A DNA stretch of 64,000 nt. It comes from Anadara kagoshimensis. Its lineage: Eukaryota > Mollusca > Bivalvia > Arcoida > Arcidae. Positions 38,310-50,367 of the stretch are shown piece by piece (position 1 is the stretch's first letter; every line of letters begins with the position of its first letter). Below the pieces are notes generated by a model, which was not told the DNA's origin, did no database searches, and saw nothing but the letters and a program-made list of their open reading frames with translations. Location: positions 41,715,809 through 41,779,808 of the forward strand of contig CM037874.1 in assembly GCA_021292105.1 (NCBI GenBank), in the 5' to 3' direction. A program made the position numbers and the translations under genes.

Positions 38310-39890
38310 ATTTGTTGGGTACCATATTGGCACAAAAGGACTAAGAGTTTTTAAAATGTTAGTGGCAGAAGATATACTGGTGCAAATAGGTTATGATATA
38401 AAAGGACTCTAAAATGGCGCAAACGGATTTCACCGTTTTAATGTGTTTAATGTTTGTATTATTTATTGTTTTTTAATTGCTCATTTAGACATTCAGTCTA
38501 AAAATAAATCTTGAAGATTAAAACAAAAACCTTGTATCATACTGATACCGGTGCTGAATACTAAATAAAAGTCTTCAAATCTTTATTGTTATTTGTTACA
38601 TCTATAGATATGCTACAGGCTTTTTAGGATACAGATGTTTTACTTAAAATTAATGGGTTCTTCAACAAAAAATGTTTTCACAACAACTATGGACTTATAA
38701 ATGGCAAATATGTATTTTAAATTTACACAAAAGCACCAAACATTTGGCTAAATGTAGGGAAATCCTAAAACAAAACATGTATATACACATATATCTTTGT
38801 TAAAACCATAAGTAGCACAAACAAGAGCACTGCTAAGCAAAACAAAATATGACTGCCGACTGTAATGTGAGCAAAACTTTATAAGACACATAGAGCTATT
38901 GCAAGGAGTTAGATACACAAGTAAATTGCTTTTAATGTCTAATAAAAAAGATAGCTGTTTGGCAGTCATTTTGTGGTTTTTGGATCTGACAGACATATTG
39001 GGCATCCTCTAAGCATAGGTAATATAATGTGCAATGTTAAAAAACATTTATTAAAAAAAACTGTTGAAGGAGTTAGATGCACTAGCAAAAAGCAGACAGA
39101 CAGAGATCAAGCAGACAGACTTGACCAACCTTTCTATTAATGTCCACAGCTGATTATTCTTCTGTACATACATATATACCACCCATCTTATCATTTTAGT
39201 CACAAGATTCGTTCCCCTTTCAACCGATGTAATCAATCGGCCAACATACCTTTTTTGCATTTCATAACCTTTGTGTGAAATTAAAATAGAAGTTGCAATT
39301 TTGCAACTGAATAAAGCACATTAGTGGACACTTGCATCCATTGGAACCATCTACCAAACTCCATTGTGCATGCTAACTCAGTAGAAGGCTTTAAGACCAC
39401 CTTTCAGAAGTATCAGACTCCAACAACTCCGGTGCTCTCTCTTCCATTGTAAAAAAGAAAAAGTCGCTTCAACGAACAGAAAATAGAAACATGAACATTA
39501 ATAGCCAGCGCAACCAAACACGCGATAGAATGTAAGTCAATAATAAAACCGACAAATTTGATAACTAGCGCGCGCGTCATGTATATTTGTCTCTTTTTAA
39601 TTGCTTTACATGTGCAAAACTTGTACTTTGCAATAGCCAACACAATCAAGAAACAGTAGATGATAAAACAGCAAAACGACACAAAAACACATTGTTACGG
39701 AAACACGTATTATATAAAAACACCCGACTCTTAGACTTGATTACAATTTGGTCAATAAATAGTTCTAACTTCCTATCAAAGTTGACAATTTTATTTTGTT
39801 TTCGTGTAGTTCTAAACCCAAGAGTTTAGAATTCTACTATAAATGTTATAAATGTTGTTTTTCGTGTAGTTTAATCTTCTGTAAATTTCG
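38310..39890. other. No gene seen
   Basis: AT-rich. The short frames on both strands (for example near 38,748-39,260 and 39,413-39,829) show no family features. A small hairpin (ttctaaac/gtttagaa) lies at about 39,812-39,833, followed by a poly-T run at 39,899-39,922. Confidence 0.45.
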
Positions 39891-40230
39891 TTTATCTTTT
39901 TTTTTTTTTTTTTTTTTTTTTTGATGTTGTTACTAGTATTACAGTGACTATTTTTAAATTTACGTTTTTGCATTTTTCGCATGTGACGTTGAATTCATCC
40001 CCGACACTTTGTCCCAAAGTCCCTCACCTGACAGAATGAGCTTGCAGGCGTGAAATAAAATAGGTTTAATTATTGAAATAAAAAAAGTGTAATAAACAAT
40101 AAATAAAAGTCATTTATTACAAAATATTGATAATTTGATGACTAAAAATTACTGAAATGACAGTTATATATGAAAATGGAGGAAATTACCAAATCAGCAT
40201 TAAACTACTGTCAACCAAATACTACAGAAA

Positions 40231-40310
40231 AACTTCCGGTTCCGGTTCCGCTTCCAAACGTCATGGCTCTCAGTTGCTTCTTCGTCGTCCTTCTGCTTAT
40301 CGACAGTAAG
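40231..40310 (+). promoter_or_regulatory. Possible ETS-type promoter and signal-peptide first exon
   Basis: ACTTCCGGT followed by two more ttccg repeats (about 40,232-40,256) resembles clustered ETS sites at transcription starts. ATG at 40,263 opens MALSCFFVVLLLID, a short signal-peptide-like sequence, and the frame meets a donor, GACA/GTAAG, at 40,305/40,306 (phase 1). A hAT-like element begins 8 bp after the exon end. No matching second exon is recognised downstream. Confidence 0.35.
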
Positions 40311-40313
40311 ATT

Positions 40314-41916
40314 CAGTGGCGGATCCAGCGGGGGGGCACAGGGGGCCCGTGCCCCCCCAGTTGCCCCGACTTTTCCCCTCTCTCACAGCTATAATTGTCA
40401 ATCAACCAGCGTACTGACCAGTTAATTAGTGGTACTGATTAATTAATTCGTGTACACAGGTAGGAAATTGCAATCAGATGATGATGTAATTTACCAGTTC
40501 GCTGAAGCATGAAAGAATCCAGGTATATAGTGGTGATAATGTTATTTACCTGATCGTTGAGGCGTGAAAGAAACCAGGTAATAACCAGTAGATAACGTTA
40601 ATTAGTAATACTAATTAAGAGACTTCCATGAAGAGTGATTTCATTAATCATACGTGAATTCATCTAATTTACCGATATGGCCAAGAGAGAGAAAACTAAT
40701 TTTTAGCACACAAGATTATCTTTTTTGTATATGTTTTGTTTCCATATAAAAGTTCAAATTTTTGCACATTTTTATACATTTTACTTTTTAATTAGTTTTA
40801 ATGGAAACAAATCTGTCTCATTTGACTGTTTATCGGCTTTACTGAACAAATCTGTCTAAATTTTTTTTTTTTTTTTTTTGCTAGTGACAAGATTCTTGTG
40901 TTCAGTTGCACTTTTAATGCGCATTATACAATGATGAAACTGACTAACCAGTCATTTTAAACCTAATCATATAATAAAATTAACTTGAAAGTCCAGATGG
41001 ATGTCATACAGTTCATTTTAAACAAGTGTGGAAAATGGGTAGTGGTAGTAGGAGACCTACCCCTTCGGTACATGTAGCGGGCAGGTCATTTGGTAGAGTA
41101 CTTGCTCCGTAAGTCAAGGAGGTTGAGGTTTTAGTCTCTGGTCAAGTCTGACCCTAGAATTGAAAAAGTGTAGTGACTGTTCGCTCGGCATTAAAAATGA
41201 ATGCGGGTCTTTCGGACAAACCTTAAAAACCGAGGCCCCTGGTCACGGTAGGCGTGGCAAGATAAAGAACACTCACTGCATAATGCCACCACCGCAAAGC
41301 ACAGGTATTTATTTCTGCACCTACACCTATAGCTGGTGACGTCTCGATATAAGTGAAATATTATTGACTTAAAAGTAAACCCCATTAATCAATGATCAAT
41401 CAAACTTAGGACCGGGATTCAAACAGAAAGACTTTCCACTGATGAGCTTGATTTATCAACCCAACTGTATCACACAGACCACGTTCATCCATTTATCGAC
41501 CAAATTAAATCAAAACACTGGTATCCCTCCGACGGATCAACTTCCAAAGGTTGAACAAACTCCTTTAATATAACGCAAAAAAGAGTCGGTCTGGTTTTGG
41601 GGTGCACAACTACACCTCGACAGATAAAAATTTACCGACGGCGACAAATTTCGACAGCACACTATGAACTCGCGTCAATATTTAATTTTTTTTTTTTAAA
41701 GCTAGACTGATTAGTTCTTTGACTGGTTTAGATCCACTTTGAATGCGAGGTAAAAAGGACGCTCGACAGTGTTCAAGATGCAGGAAATTGCACCATTTGT
41801 ACTGAAAAAAGCGAAATTTTTCTCTGGGGGAGCATGCCCCCAGACCCCCCTAAATGGTCGCGCCTTTGGCGCATACTTGTGCCCCCCCATTCACCAAGAC
41901 TCTGGATCCGCCCCTG
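40314..41916. mobile_element. hAT-like DNA transposon, non-autonomous
   Basis: Ends CAGTGGCGGATCCAG and CTGGATCCGCCCCTG form a terminal inverted pair. Both ends continue with the gggggg/gtgccccccc and gcatgcccccagacccccct phrases common in animal hAT families. Possible target duplication AGATT on both sides (five bases; hAT usually gives eight). No transposase frame remains, and a SINE is nested at 41,074-41,385. Confidence 0.8.
41074..41385 (+). mobile_element. tRNA-derived SINE nested in hAT element
   Basis: Head with A box GCAGGTCATTTGGTAGAG (about 41,080), a worn B box, body and gtctcgatataagtgaaata tail. Same family as 7566-7882. Confidence 0.85.
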
Positions 41917-42151
41917 AGATTCATAATATTAGTATTGGTACAAGATCTGGTAATCTGAACCGGTATTGGTGTCCTTTGAAGATGAATTGTGCTACCAGAC
42001 AACTTCAGCTCTATCTCCAGGTTCAATCATCTTGACTCCTCCTCATTCATCAATGGCGACGACGTTGATAATCTTGTTGATATCACTTCAAAGTCTGGAA
42101 CGATCTTGTAAAGATTGGTCTTTGGACTTCCGCTCAGTATCCAGGAATACA

Positions 42152-42304
42152 CTAATTGGTTTTGAACTTCATTGGTGATATACTAGGATTAGGACTCCCA
42201 AGAATGGAAGGATCGGGACCAACTTCTATACTCGGATGGTTTAGTGCCTGTTCTTCTGTCACATAAATTATGATGATATCGGCATGACCTCGGGCACGAC
42301 ATTT
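42152..42304 (-). pseudogene. Possible FLYWCH-like zinc-finger tail fragment
   Basis: The minus strand reads KCRARGHADIIIIYVTEEQA then about 30 more residues to a TAG at 42,152-42,154. CRAR-x-H followed by a short linker resembles the end of a FLYWCH zinc finger, a domain common in MULE-type transposases and some host genes. The aromatic N-terminal half of the domain is not visible upstream. The assignment is weak. Confidence 0.3.
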
Positions 42305-43380
42305 AACCTATCGTGTATACCTAGTGTCCTTTCCCTTCTTAATCTTTATTCTACACGTACACGTGGCGAGTGTAGCTAGCTAGAGACCATAGCTGTCTCA
42401 CTTAGGAGATGGCCGTCCTTGTGGCACCTCGGTGGAAGTTCACGATTTTAATTTAATCTGTCAGTTTTTTAAGTTTTTACTTTTCTTTTGGATTATGATT
42501 TGTACATAGAGCAGCATCTTTGTGTTCAATTTAAAAAAAACAGTTATATGGACGTCCGCACTTTCTTGGTCACGAGCATTTCTCGACAATATCAAACGCC
42601 TAGTACTCTCAATACCGGGAGAGTGAAATTTATGAAAAGCGTTCGCTCCAATTTGTAACCGAGGGAACAAGGGGCTGAATTGACAGTGCAATATGACCTG
42701 TATTGTGCCAGCTTGACATTATTTTGTTACCAACATCCAGGAATATTCCAGGAATGTGACGGCCTGTTGGAATTGCGCGGAAGAGTGTCTGCTTCGAAGA
42801 CACAGCGGCTTGGAAGATTGGTAGATCAACAGACTTACAGAAATTGATGGATCACACCTTTGTTGATTTTCAATAATAACTCCGATGTCAACGAAATCCA
42901 ACTTAGGGTATGGTAGGTTTTTGCAACATTCATCGTTGGATATCCCGGATACCTTATATTCGTATCCTGCAGGCTGCCATTGGTCGTGTTATTGTGGTAC
43001 TAATTTGTTTCCGCTTGGGGGCTTGGGGAATCTGGAGAATCAGGTTATTTCCGAGTCATGTTTCTGGAGGAACCCAAAGCCATGCATAGGAAAGAGCTAA
43101 TATAAAAAACCTGAAGCCGTTAATGTCCATTTCTATCGTGACTGGAGTTTGACCAACTGTAAACTGCTATACATTGGTACAATACATGACATCCTTGCCA
43201 AAGTCCCAATATCTTCAGGGCGGACAATTCAACTTATTGGCTTTGTAGCTGTATTTTGTGACCCGATGACTTTTATTCTATTGCAGATTTAATCTGAGGC
43301 AGGGCGATAGGATTGATATAACCATTTCGTATTGATTAAAAAACCACAATCTGGATATTAATCATCAAAGTTTAGTTTTT
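42305..43380. other. No gene recognised
   Basis: Somewhat less AT-rich than its surroundings. Short frames near 42,461-42,901 (minus) and 42,885-43,100 (plus) show no domain I know. Confidence 0.4.
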
Positions 43381-43384
43381 AAAG

Positions 43385-43485
43385 TTATGGACATCTTTAA
43401 CTGGTACCATTCAGTTACGGACGTCAATTGTAAAGCATTTAACTGTGTTACGGACACCAGTTGCTTAGTTACGGACACAAATCGA
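43385..43485 (+). repeat. Short gttacggacac repeats
   Basis: agttacggac or gttacggacac occurs three times within about 70 bp (about 43,416, 43,447 and 43,468), with a degenerate agttatggac just before. Possibly sub-terminal motifs of a decayed element. Confidence 0.4.
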
Positions 43486-43489
43486 TGCA

Positions 43490-45689
43490 AATATTTCAAA
43501 CTCCAATAAAGTGAAAAATGTGAAACCAGTCAAAATCCATTTATATATGAATACCACCAATGTGTTGAATTAATGGTGTCGCAGCTAAACTAAGAGAAAT
43601 CAGTCTACCTTGAGATGTAACCGCAGTTACAGTCGCGATTTTACTCCCAGTGATTAGATCTTGTAGCAAATTTTTGTACTGTGAATGGTTACAGTAATAC
43701 AAACAGGAGAATCCATAGACCCATTTGTTATGGTCATAAGGTTCAAGGATCAACACGCATAAACACTGCTAATTGCTGATAATTATCTTAAACAACTTAA
43801 ACACTCGATTGGCAAAGGACGGAACCACAACAGGGGATTCAATGCAATTTCTGCACTTTTACCTATAACTGGTGATCTCTCGATTTCAGTTAACTATTTT
43901 AACTCATATTACCATTGAAATAAACTTTCAGTCTCGAACTAATGACTATTTGCATTTTAGTTGATGATAGTGAAATTTAACGTTAATTATCGCTTTATAC
44001 ACTACACAACTGTATAATAACTCGATTTCAACAGGGAAAAGAGGTTTAATCATGAAATTAAAGTCTCAGCCCCATGGTAACTTGCATTACAGCCAATGAC
44101 AAAAATTCTATACACTACCCAAACATGATACAGGTGCAAATTAGAATATTGAGTTTATTCTGTTTTAAGTGCCGTTGTGACTACATGGTGAAAATCAGTT
44201 TACTACATGTACACATGTATTTAATTTTGCCGTCAATTTTTATTTTTATACGAGCCTTTGTAATAGCTACGTGCCTAAGTGAACTTCAATTAAAATGAAC
44301 GGCCTGTCATTAAAACTTCAAAAATAGAGAATAAACTGCCTTAATCCCATATTTGAAAAGGAAACTTTGTCGTATTTCATACGTACAATAAAAATTCTAA
44401 GGCTACAAAAATATTTACAAACAGGGTTAATTTAAGTTAGTAATAACCTACACTCAAGTATTAAATAGAAATTCACAAACTTATACATATATTTTATTTT
44501 AAAATTCACAGGTCAATATTTTATATTTTTTTTCAAAAGAAAAGTGGATAATTACGTATTTTAATCAATGTGACCGTTACCATGACAACTCGTTGTTTTT
44601 GGTAGGTAGCTCTATTTGTACAAGAAATTGGATCAATGTAGCCATTGATTATAATTTTACTTTTAAACACTATCAAATTAGTTACGTTACATTTAGTTTT
44701 CTTTAAGTTTTGTTTCTAAAAATACACCAGAAACATTACAATTTATATGATCAATGTTTTAAATATATAACTTTATAAAGCTGACCGTATTTCTGGTGTT
44801 TTTCAGCAAATTAAAACTGTAATTATTGTTTCAAGCTCGGATTGTCACTAAAATTTGTTTTAGTTTATTTTCTTTTTCTGATCATCAAATATTGTAAAAC
44901 AGTTAAAATTATCGGCGATATCTTTGAGTGGATCTTTAACAAGGAGATATGGGAATTTTAAAGAATCAACATTTGGGATATAATCTTTGTGTAACAACAG
45001 ACAAGGTATTATTTCAAACCAAATAGATTTGAAGAGTTTGAAGGAGGTAGGTGACAATATTTGACATAAAACTTTATAAATAGTCGAGTTCTGAGTTTAT
45101 TTTTATCCTGTAAAGGAATGTTATGTTTGTTGAAAATGTGTAAAACCAGGTACATTGTCTTAGCCAAAGAGCGTTCGTTTCTCGTCTTGCCCCCTACTAA
45201 ATGTCTTATATCAATACGGCTAATCCGGGGTTGCCACTTGCAACAGGAAAAACTTTCTTATAAACGATTTCTATTATTTGGATAAGCATATATTTTGAAT
45301 CCCCAATACGTTTTTTTCGACAGTTTGATTGTGGATTGTTTGTACTTGAAAATATTTTAAATGTTCTATCGTGTCTAGGTAATATTATAGAGAAAATATT
45401 TCCATGTAGTTTCTGATCAAAGCCTGTTTAAAATGTATGTACATTTATATGTACATGTATATAAATAAAATTTTAAAAATAAAAATAAAACAATATAACA
45501 TTGAAAATGAAACTTTATCGACATATTTCTTATTTGTTTACGTGAAATCCATACATACAAAAAATTATATAAATAGTAGTCTTGTTGTTCCGCCATATCG
45601 GATGAAACACGCGACAGTTTTAACTTGTTTGTTCAAGATATGTTGTATTGTCGTGTTATTATGCCGTAAATAAAGATTATCAAAATCAA
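43490..45689. other. No gene seen
   Basis: AT-rich. A degenerate SINE tail (ctggtgatctctcgatttca) sits near 43,870. Nothing else is supported. Confidence 0.4.
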
Positions 45690-46180
45690 ATCAAATTCTT
45701 TATTAATCTCATAAACATATTTACAATGTATAGAGACAATGTATATATATATACAAATAATAAATAAATAACATCATGTAGTATTATGTAGTAGAGGACA
45801 GTTTACATACCTGGAGGAGTGACCCGGTTTACAATTACAGATATAAATTTACAAAGTCTTGATAGTATCGAAGTATCTTTATGATTAAAAAGTTTTTGCA
45901 TGGAGAAAATGTTCGGAACTCTGAGATCTTTTGGAATATATATTCGTCTTTCAGAAACAAATGCAGTGCAGTTAAATATATAATGAAACTCATCTCCTAT
46001 TTCCTTTGAATCACATAAATAACATATTCTTTCATTTCTAGGAACATTTGTATATCTACCAAAATTAATAGGAATTTTTACATTATTCAATCTATATCTA
46101 CAGAACAGTTTTGCATTTTTACATGTTAAATTTAACAAATATGGCTCTAAATCTAAAGTACTCTTATATAATCTATAATT
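45690..46180 (-). pseudogene. LINE ORF2 C-terminus and 3' UTR (downstream part of split element)
   Basis: Minus-strand coding from 46,180 (NYRLYKSTLDLEPYLLNL) to a stop at 45,803-45,805. It includes the zinc-knuckle-like ICYLCDSK / EFHYIFNCTAF motif of non-LTR retrotransposon C-termini. About 110 bp of 3' UTR follow. It starts exactly where the LINE at 50,823-55,005 stops: joining 50,823 to 46,180 keeps the frame (..LCTSM then NYRLYK..). I therefore treat both as one element split by the intervening insert. Confidence 0.82.
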
Positions 46181-46183
46181 AAT

Positions 46184-46362
46184 AAAGAATGGAACAATCT
46201 AGAGGATTAGTTCCGAATTCATTCGGAACATCCTCTGGATGTGAAATGATAAAGGCGACAACTTTCTCCTTTTTTGCCGCATATTCTTGCATCTTGGGAA
46301 CCTTGAAAACTACTGCATAGATTTTGCTAAAAATTTCTGAGGTTATGGAGTCTAATGCGATC
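46184..46362 (-). CDS. Unrecognised 57-codon open segment
   Basis: The minus strand from 46,362 reads IALDSITSEIFSKIYAVVFK, then VPKMQEYAAKKEKVVAF, then HPEDVPNEFGTNPLDCSIL, ending at the LINE junction with Y-stop. An AG directly precedes the segment, so it may be an internal exon; no Met starts it. Composition is protein-like (mixed charge, regular hydrophobics) rather than low-complexity. The last eight residues (NPLDCSIL) are also encoded outward at the opposite end of the insert. I do not recognise the family and assign no function. Confidence 0.35.
46201..46236. repeat. Perfect-arm palindrome
   Basis: AGAGGAT-ta-GTTCCGAAT-tc-ATTCGGAAC-ATCCTCT: 16 paired bases per arm with a 2-nt bulge. 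It lies inside the unrecognised open segment near the left end of the insert. Confidence 0.85.
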
Positions 46363-46544
46363 TAGCTATCTAACTTGGTGCAATTTTTGGGAAAATTCGG
46401 GATCATACTTAATTTTGGGGTCAAACATGCAAAAAATGAATTTTTCCAAAAAAAAATCTTTTTGACATTTGTTTAACCGACTCCTGCTCAATAACCGTTC
46501 ATTGTACGAAAAAGTCGTCCATTGACCGAAAAAAGTTTAAGATC

Positions 46545-46870
46545 TTACGGAAAAAACGGTATTTTTATATTTTTTCTATGTTGTACACAAAATCCACAAT
46601 AAGTGTTCAAAGTTGACCCTATCATCTAAAATAAAAAAAATCCGCGAACTGGCACGTGCAGCCGTTGAATGAAAATTTTCCACATTAAACAGCTTGTTTT
46701 TGAAACGCCACTTCAGTTATCAACTTGAAAATCGGTCAAAATATATTTTAAAGTATTAAGAAAATAACGGTATTTTTGTATTTTTTCCATTTTATGTAGA
46801 AAATTCATAATTAATGTTTAAATTCAACCCTGTCTGCCAATATAAAAAAGTCCGCCGAAATGCACGTGGT
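46545..46870. repeat. Diverged tandem duplication, about 210-bp period
   Basis: aacggtatttttatattttt, then a tgtacacaaaatccacaata-type segment, then ccgcgaactggcacgtg at 46,545-46,660. The same order recurs with substitutions at 46,757-46,870, ending gcacgtg again. Each copy carries a CACGTG. Confidence 0.75.
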
Positions 46871-46993
46871 AAATCGTATGCTTTCAATGACAAGGTCAAA
46901 GTTCAATGCATCACTTAACCAATCAGCGTTCGGCAACTCGAACCCTCCCCAACTGCCAAAGAAGCCATTTTGAACTTGAACTACAGACAAAAC
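46863..46993 (+). promoter_or_regulatory. Possible promoter: E-box, DR1, CCAAT
   Basis: CACGTG at 46,863-46,868. AGGTCA-A-AGTTCA, a direct repeat with one-base spacer (nuclear-receptor DR1), at 46,893-46,905. CCAAT at 46,919-46,923. The ATG of a possible mini-gene follows at 46,994 in a good context (aaaacATGG). No TATA box is seen. Confidence 0.4.
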
Positions 46994-49396
46994 ATGGCGT
47001 TGAAACTTGAAAGTTTACTCGAGGCTTTATCCGATACACTGACAGATAGACTGTAAGGGTACGTTTCTAATGACGATGGTGTTAGTTCTCCGAAAAACGG
47101 AGGGAAGTATAACAGAAACAAACCTTCTTTGTTATCAACCATTGTGACATGTGGATTTACCAAAACACCCAGAAGGATTTTTCGGCAATATAATGTCAGG
47201 TTAGTATAGTTAGACCATTGGTTTTGTTTATGTGAAACGTTCGTGAAACCAGACAAAGTGATTATTCCAAGTAATTTGCTTTTTAGATCCCGAGATCGGC
47301 ATCAAACAGAAGCTACTCCTCGGACAATGTGCCATAATTTTCTACAGTACAGGCTTGTCGAAAGTTTAATTCTGAGCCGTTCATCTCTCAGCAACTGTAG
47401 TTGTCGATAGCTCGGCAAATATTTCATGGGGCCTCGGCACTTTTGTCTACAGCTTGCTGCTAATCCTGTACTCTAATTAGCTGGGGAAACAAAGCGATAC
47501 ACCCGCAACAGGGGGAGGGGATGGGGGGGGGGGGGGGAGCTGAACTTGTTGGTAAATAATTTATGCACTGTCAATGCGAAATATACATGTAAGCGCCAAA
47601 GGCGAGTTTTTCTAGGGGGTATGAGGGCATAAAAAATATAACAAAAATGATACATTTTCCATGAATTTCGACCTTTATTTACAAAAAACAAATTAAATAA
47701 AATTGGATAAATTTTTAGAATTAATTTTTCAAAAACAAAGCATTTGTCTCCATTGATACTTGGTATCTATTTTTTATGGTATTTTGACATATGTAATTCA
47801 AATATCAGTGCTGTTAGTTGCAGGGGAAATGGTTGAACTGGTAAATATGGACAAGTAAATATGATGAAATTTGTGTTTCGTTGAATTTTGAGATTTTCTT
47901 TGAAAATCTTGAAGTGACCAGTGTGGTTATTTGAATGGGTTGTGATTTGGGTGTACATGTGCTACTAGCCCATCCGTTCTTGCAATTTTAGCTTGTCAAG
48001 GCACTGTGCAATAATAGTGTGTTTACCCAACTCAGTTTACAACTCATCATGACTCTTTTTCTCTATCTAAGCAGTAAAGTTAGAACCGTTTTAATGGCTG
48101 GACTGTAAAATGTACAAATTTGCCACAAGAACTTGTCTAGCATGACTCAGACTTGGACTATTTGGCTAGTAAGTTCTGATTAAACCCCAAAACAAATTCG
48201 AACGACCACTGCTTTTCTATAACTGAAATGTACATCGATTCATATGCATTGGGTTAACTTTTGTTTTGCTGTCAAGTTTTAAAATATATCGGTAACTGTC
48301 ATAGAATTAGTTTTACCATTTTTAAATATGATATTTGACAAAATTAACTTACACAAGCTCATATGTGCACATGCCCAGCTACGCCTTTGTACTACAGTCC
48401 TTCCTTATTTTAGATGACTTCATATAAGATTACAAAAGTGTGCATGTGTCGTGTATGTTATGTTAATTATTATTTTTGAACAATCTAAATTATGTTTCAG
48501 AATGTGAATTGCATATTACTGATAAGCTAATATAGATTGTGATTTGCTACCACACCACTGGGCACCAATTTGGTATTTATGATTGGTACCCATCCCAAGT
48601 CAGAAGTATTATAATCGGTTACCCAACATGTGTTTCCCCCTAATTTTTCAGTATTACTTTTAGTGTATTCTTGATGGACCTTGCTATTTCCAAGAACATT
48701 TTATCAGCTACTGAGCTATGTCCATCTCCCACTCAGAAGTGAGATTCTAACCTAGGTATTGAGAGACACTGATCTGTAACAGTAAGCTTGTGTTTTATCT
48801 ATTTAGATAACTTAATCATCAAGACCTTGGCTTCACAGTATAAAAATTACATTGTTAGCTCAATAGGTTTTTTCAGGTACTCTGATTTTCTCAACCCTCT
48901 CAGAATTGAAACCTTCAGAATTTACCTCTTTGTTATAACATAAGAATCTTGAGTGGGGTATTATACAGCGTTACTCCACTCATTCAGAAACCACTGCAGT
49001 AGCTCAATCATTAGATTGCTTGCTCCATATGTGGGAGGTTGTGGGTTCGAATCCCAGCCACTTAAAAATAAGTACTGACTGTTATTTTACCATAAATTGA
49101 GCATTTAGAAACAAAGAGACCTTAAAAACTTATGTCCCGTGCCACGACAGGTGTGATACATAAAAAACCTCACCGCACATTTGATCATGTTGATCACTGG
49201 TGAGTTTTTAAATTTTTATGTACTTATTTATATAATTTAATCAGATTTTTTATTTCTTGAAATCTACTTCTATCCTGGAATAGAATGTGTTGCTTTGTGG
49301 TCCGTTTTAATTTTCTGTTGCAGCTTTGATGGTTCATCAACTAAATCCACCTATCAATATACAGCTGGTTTGGATGTCAGCAATTTGAGAGCCTGA
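46994..49396 (+). CDS. Possible two-exon small protein gene (43 aa), unknown
   Basis: Exon 1 coding (46,994-47,052) reads MALKLESLLEALSDTLTDR and ends at a donor, CT/GTAAGG. A strong acceptor (ttaattttctgttgcag) ends at 49,323. Exon 2 (49,324-49,396) continues in phase: LFDGSSTKSTYQYTAGLDVS, then NLRA and TGA. ATTAAA follows at 49,431. The product would be a small soluble protein with an amphipathic N-terminus and no signal peptide. A SINE and an element of MITE family B lie in the intron. I recognise no family. The alternatives are a non-coding transcript or chance splice sites. Confidence 0.35.
47348..47470. mobile_element. MITE family B, short copy
   Basis: tacaggcttgtcgaaagttt at the left end and taatcctgta at the right; 123 bp. 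A deleted relative of 36,012-36,220. Confidence 0.6.
47471..48990. other. Non-coding, with G-tract
   Basis: A run of 16 G at about 47,523-47,538. Otherwise AT-rich with no supported gene; it forms most of the intron of the possible mini-gene. Confidence 0.5.
48991..49205 (+). mobile_element. tRNA-derived SINE, 3'-truncated
   Basis: A box GCAGTAGCTCAATCATTAGA (about 48,996) and a perfect B box GGTTCGAATCC (49,044-49,054), followed by a diverged body. The shared tail is missing. Confidence 0.8.
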
Positions 49397-49404
49397 AACA
49401 GGAT

Positions 49405-49690
49405 CTTGAAGAATCTTGACTGGGGAAGTAATTAAATATAAAACACCATTACCCCACTCCATCAAGATAAGTGATAGAATATTAGAATCTTAACCAGTAT
49501 GAAGCATCATTACTCAAATTCACCAACTCTTAGTACAAGTGAAAAAATCTAGTCTGGGAAGTAAAACACCATTTCTAGACTCCCATCATCTCGGAACTAA
49601 CCGTCTCAATATAAGTGAAAGAATCTTGACTTGGGTGTAAATAGTTTTTATCCATTCCACCATTCCCGAACTGATCGTCTAGATACATGC
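49405..49690 (+). repeat. Tandem SINE-tail remnants
   Basis: gaatcttgactgggga-type tails recur at about 49,411, 49,548 and 49,620. The last is preceded by gtctcaatataagtgaaaga. There is no tRNA head, so these look like duplicated or truncated SINE 3' ends. Confidence 0.55.
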
Positions 49691-49709
49691 CAGTATAATA
49701 TAACTGGTT

Positions 49710-49964
49710 TTTATACCCCCGCTTAAAAAGTTGGGGTATATACCGGTAGTGATAGGGGTGTCCGTTCATCCTTCCGTTACACCCTTAGGGTACCTAACTC
49801 TTATCCGCAACTCCTCCTAAACCCTTCAATGGATTTTCATGAAACTTTTACACAATCTTTGTGATATAATGTAGATGTGCACTTTCTATTTAAAAATTTG
49901 ATCCGATGGATTTTTGGGAGCAGGGGGTATTTTTTTGTGAGCTTGTGGCTCACAGTTTTTCTAG
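49710..49964 (+). mobile_element. Helitron-like non-autonomous element, copy 2
   Basis: Starts ttataccccc with a short self-complement (atacccc/ggggtat). Ends with hairpin TGTGAGC-ttgtg-GCTCACA (49,936-49,954), six bases, and CTAG before a T. About 255 bp, clearly homologous to 3067-3325 in reverse. Confidence 0.65.
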
Positions 49965-49970
49965 TTCTTA

Positions 49971-50179
49971 ACTAAAGTCAGGAGTATTTTCACTTATATC
50001 AAGGCAGTTATATCGTGAATGATGGAGGAAACTGGAGTGCCAAGAGAAAACCACAGACCTTTGGAAAGCAAACCAACAAATTTTCTCACACTAAAAAAAC
50101 AGAAAACCTATACTTTGAATCTGGGTCCTTCCCATACTAACAGAATGCTTTGCCATTGAGCTACCTGGTCACTTGTCGA
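49971..50179 (-). mobile_element. SINE, tRNA head with shared tail
   Basis: On the minus strand: A box GTAGCTCAATGGCAAAGC, B-box-like CAGATTCAAAG, a body with ctgtggttttctcttggc, and the tataagtgaaaatac tail. A loose further tail copy (aatatttcacttatatcaag) lies at about 50,233. Confidence 0.75.
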
Positions 50180-50367
50180 GCACAATTCCTCACACCTTAA
50201 TCGATCGATTGAATGAGTTTTTCCTAGTCTAGAATATTTCACTTATATCAAGACGTCACCAGGTCTGTTTAAACATTTGTCAGTTTTGACAGGCAAGTAC
50301 TGTAGATACGAGTACCAACCTAACCTGGACACCCCATGTAGACAGTGTGTCATTTACATATGTAATT

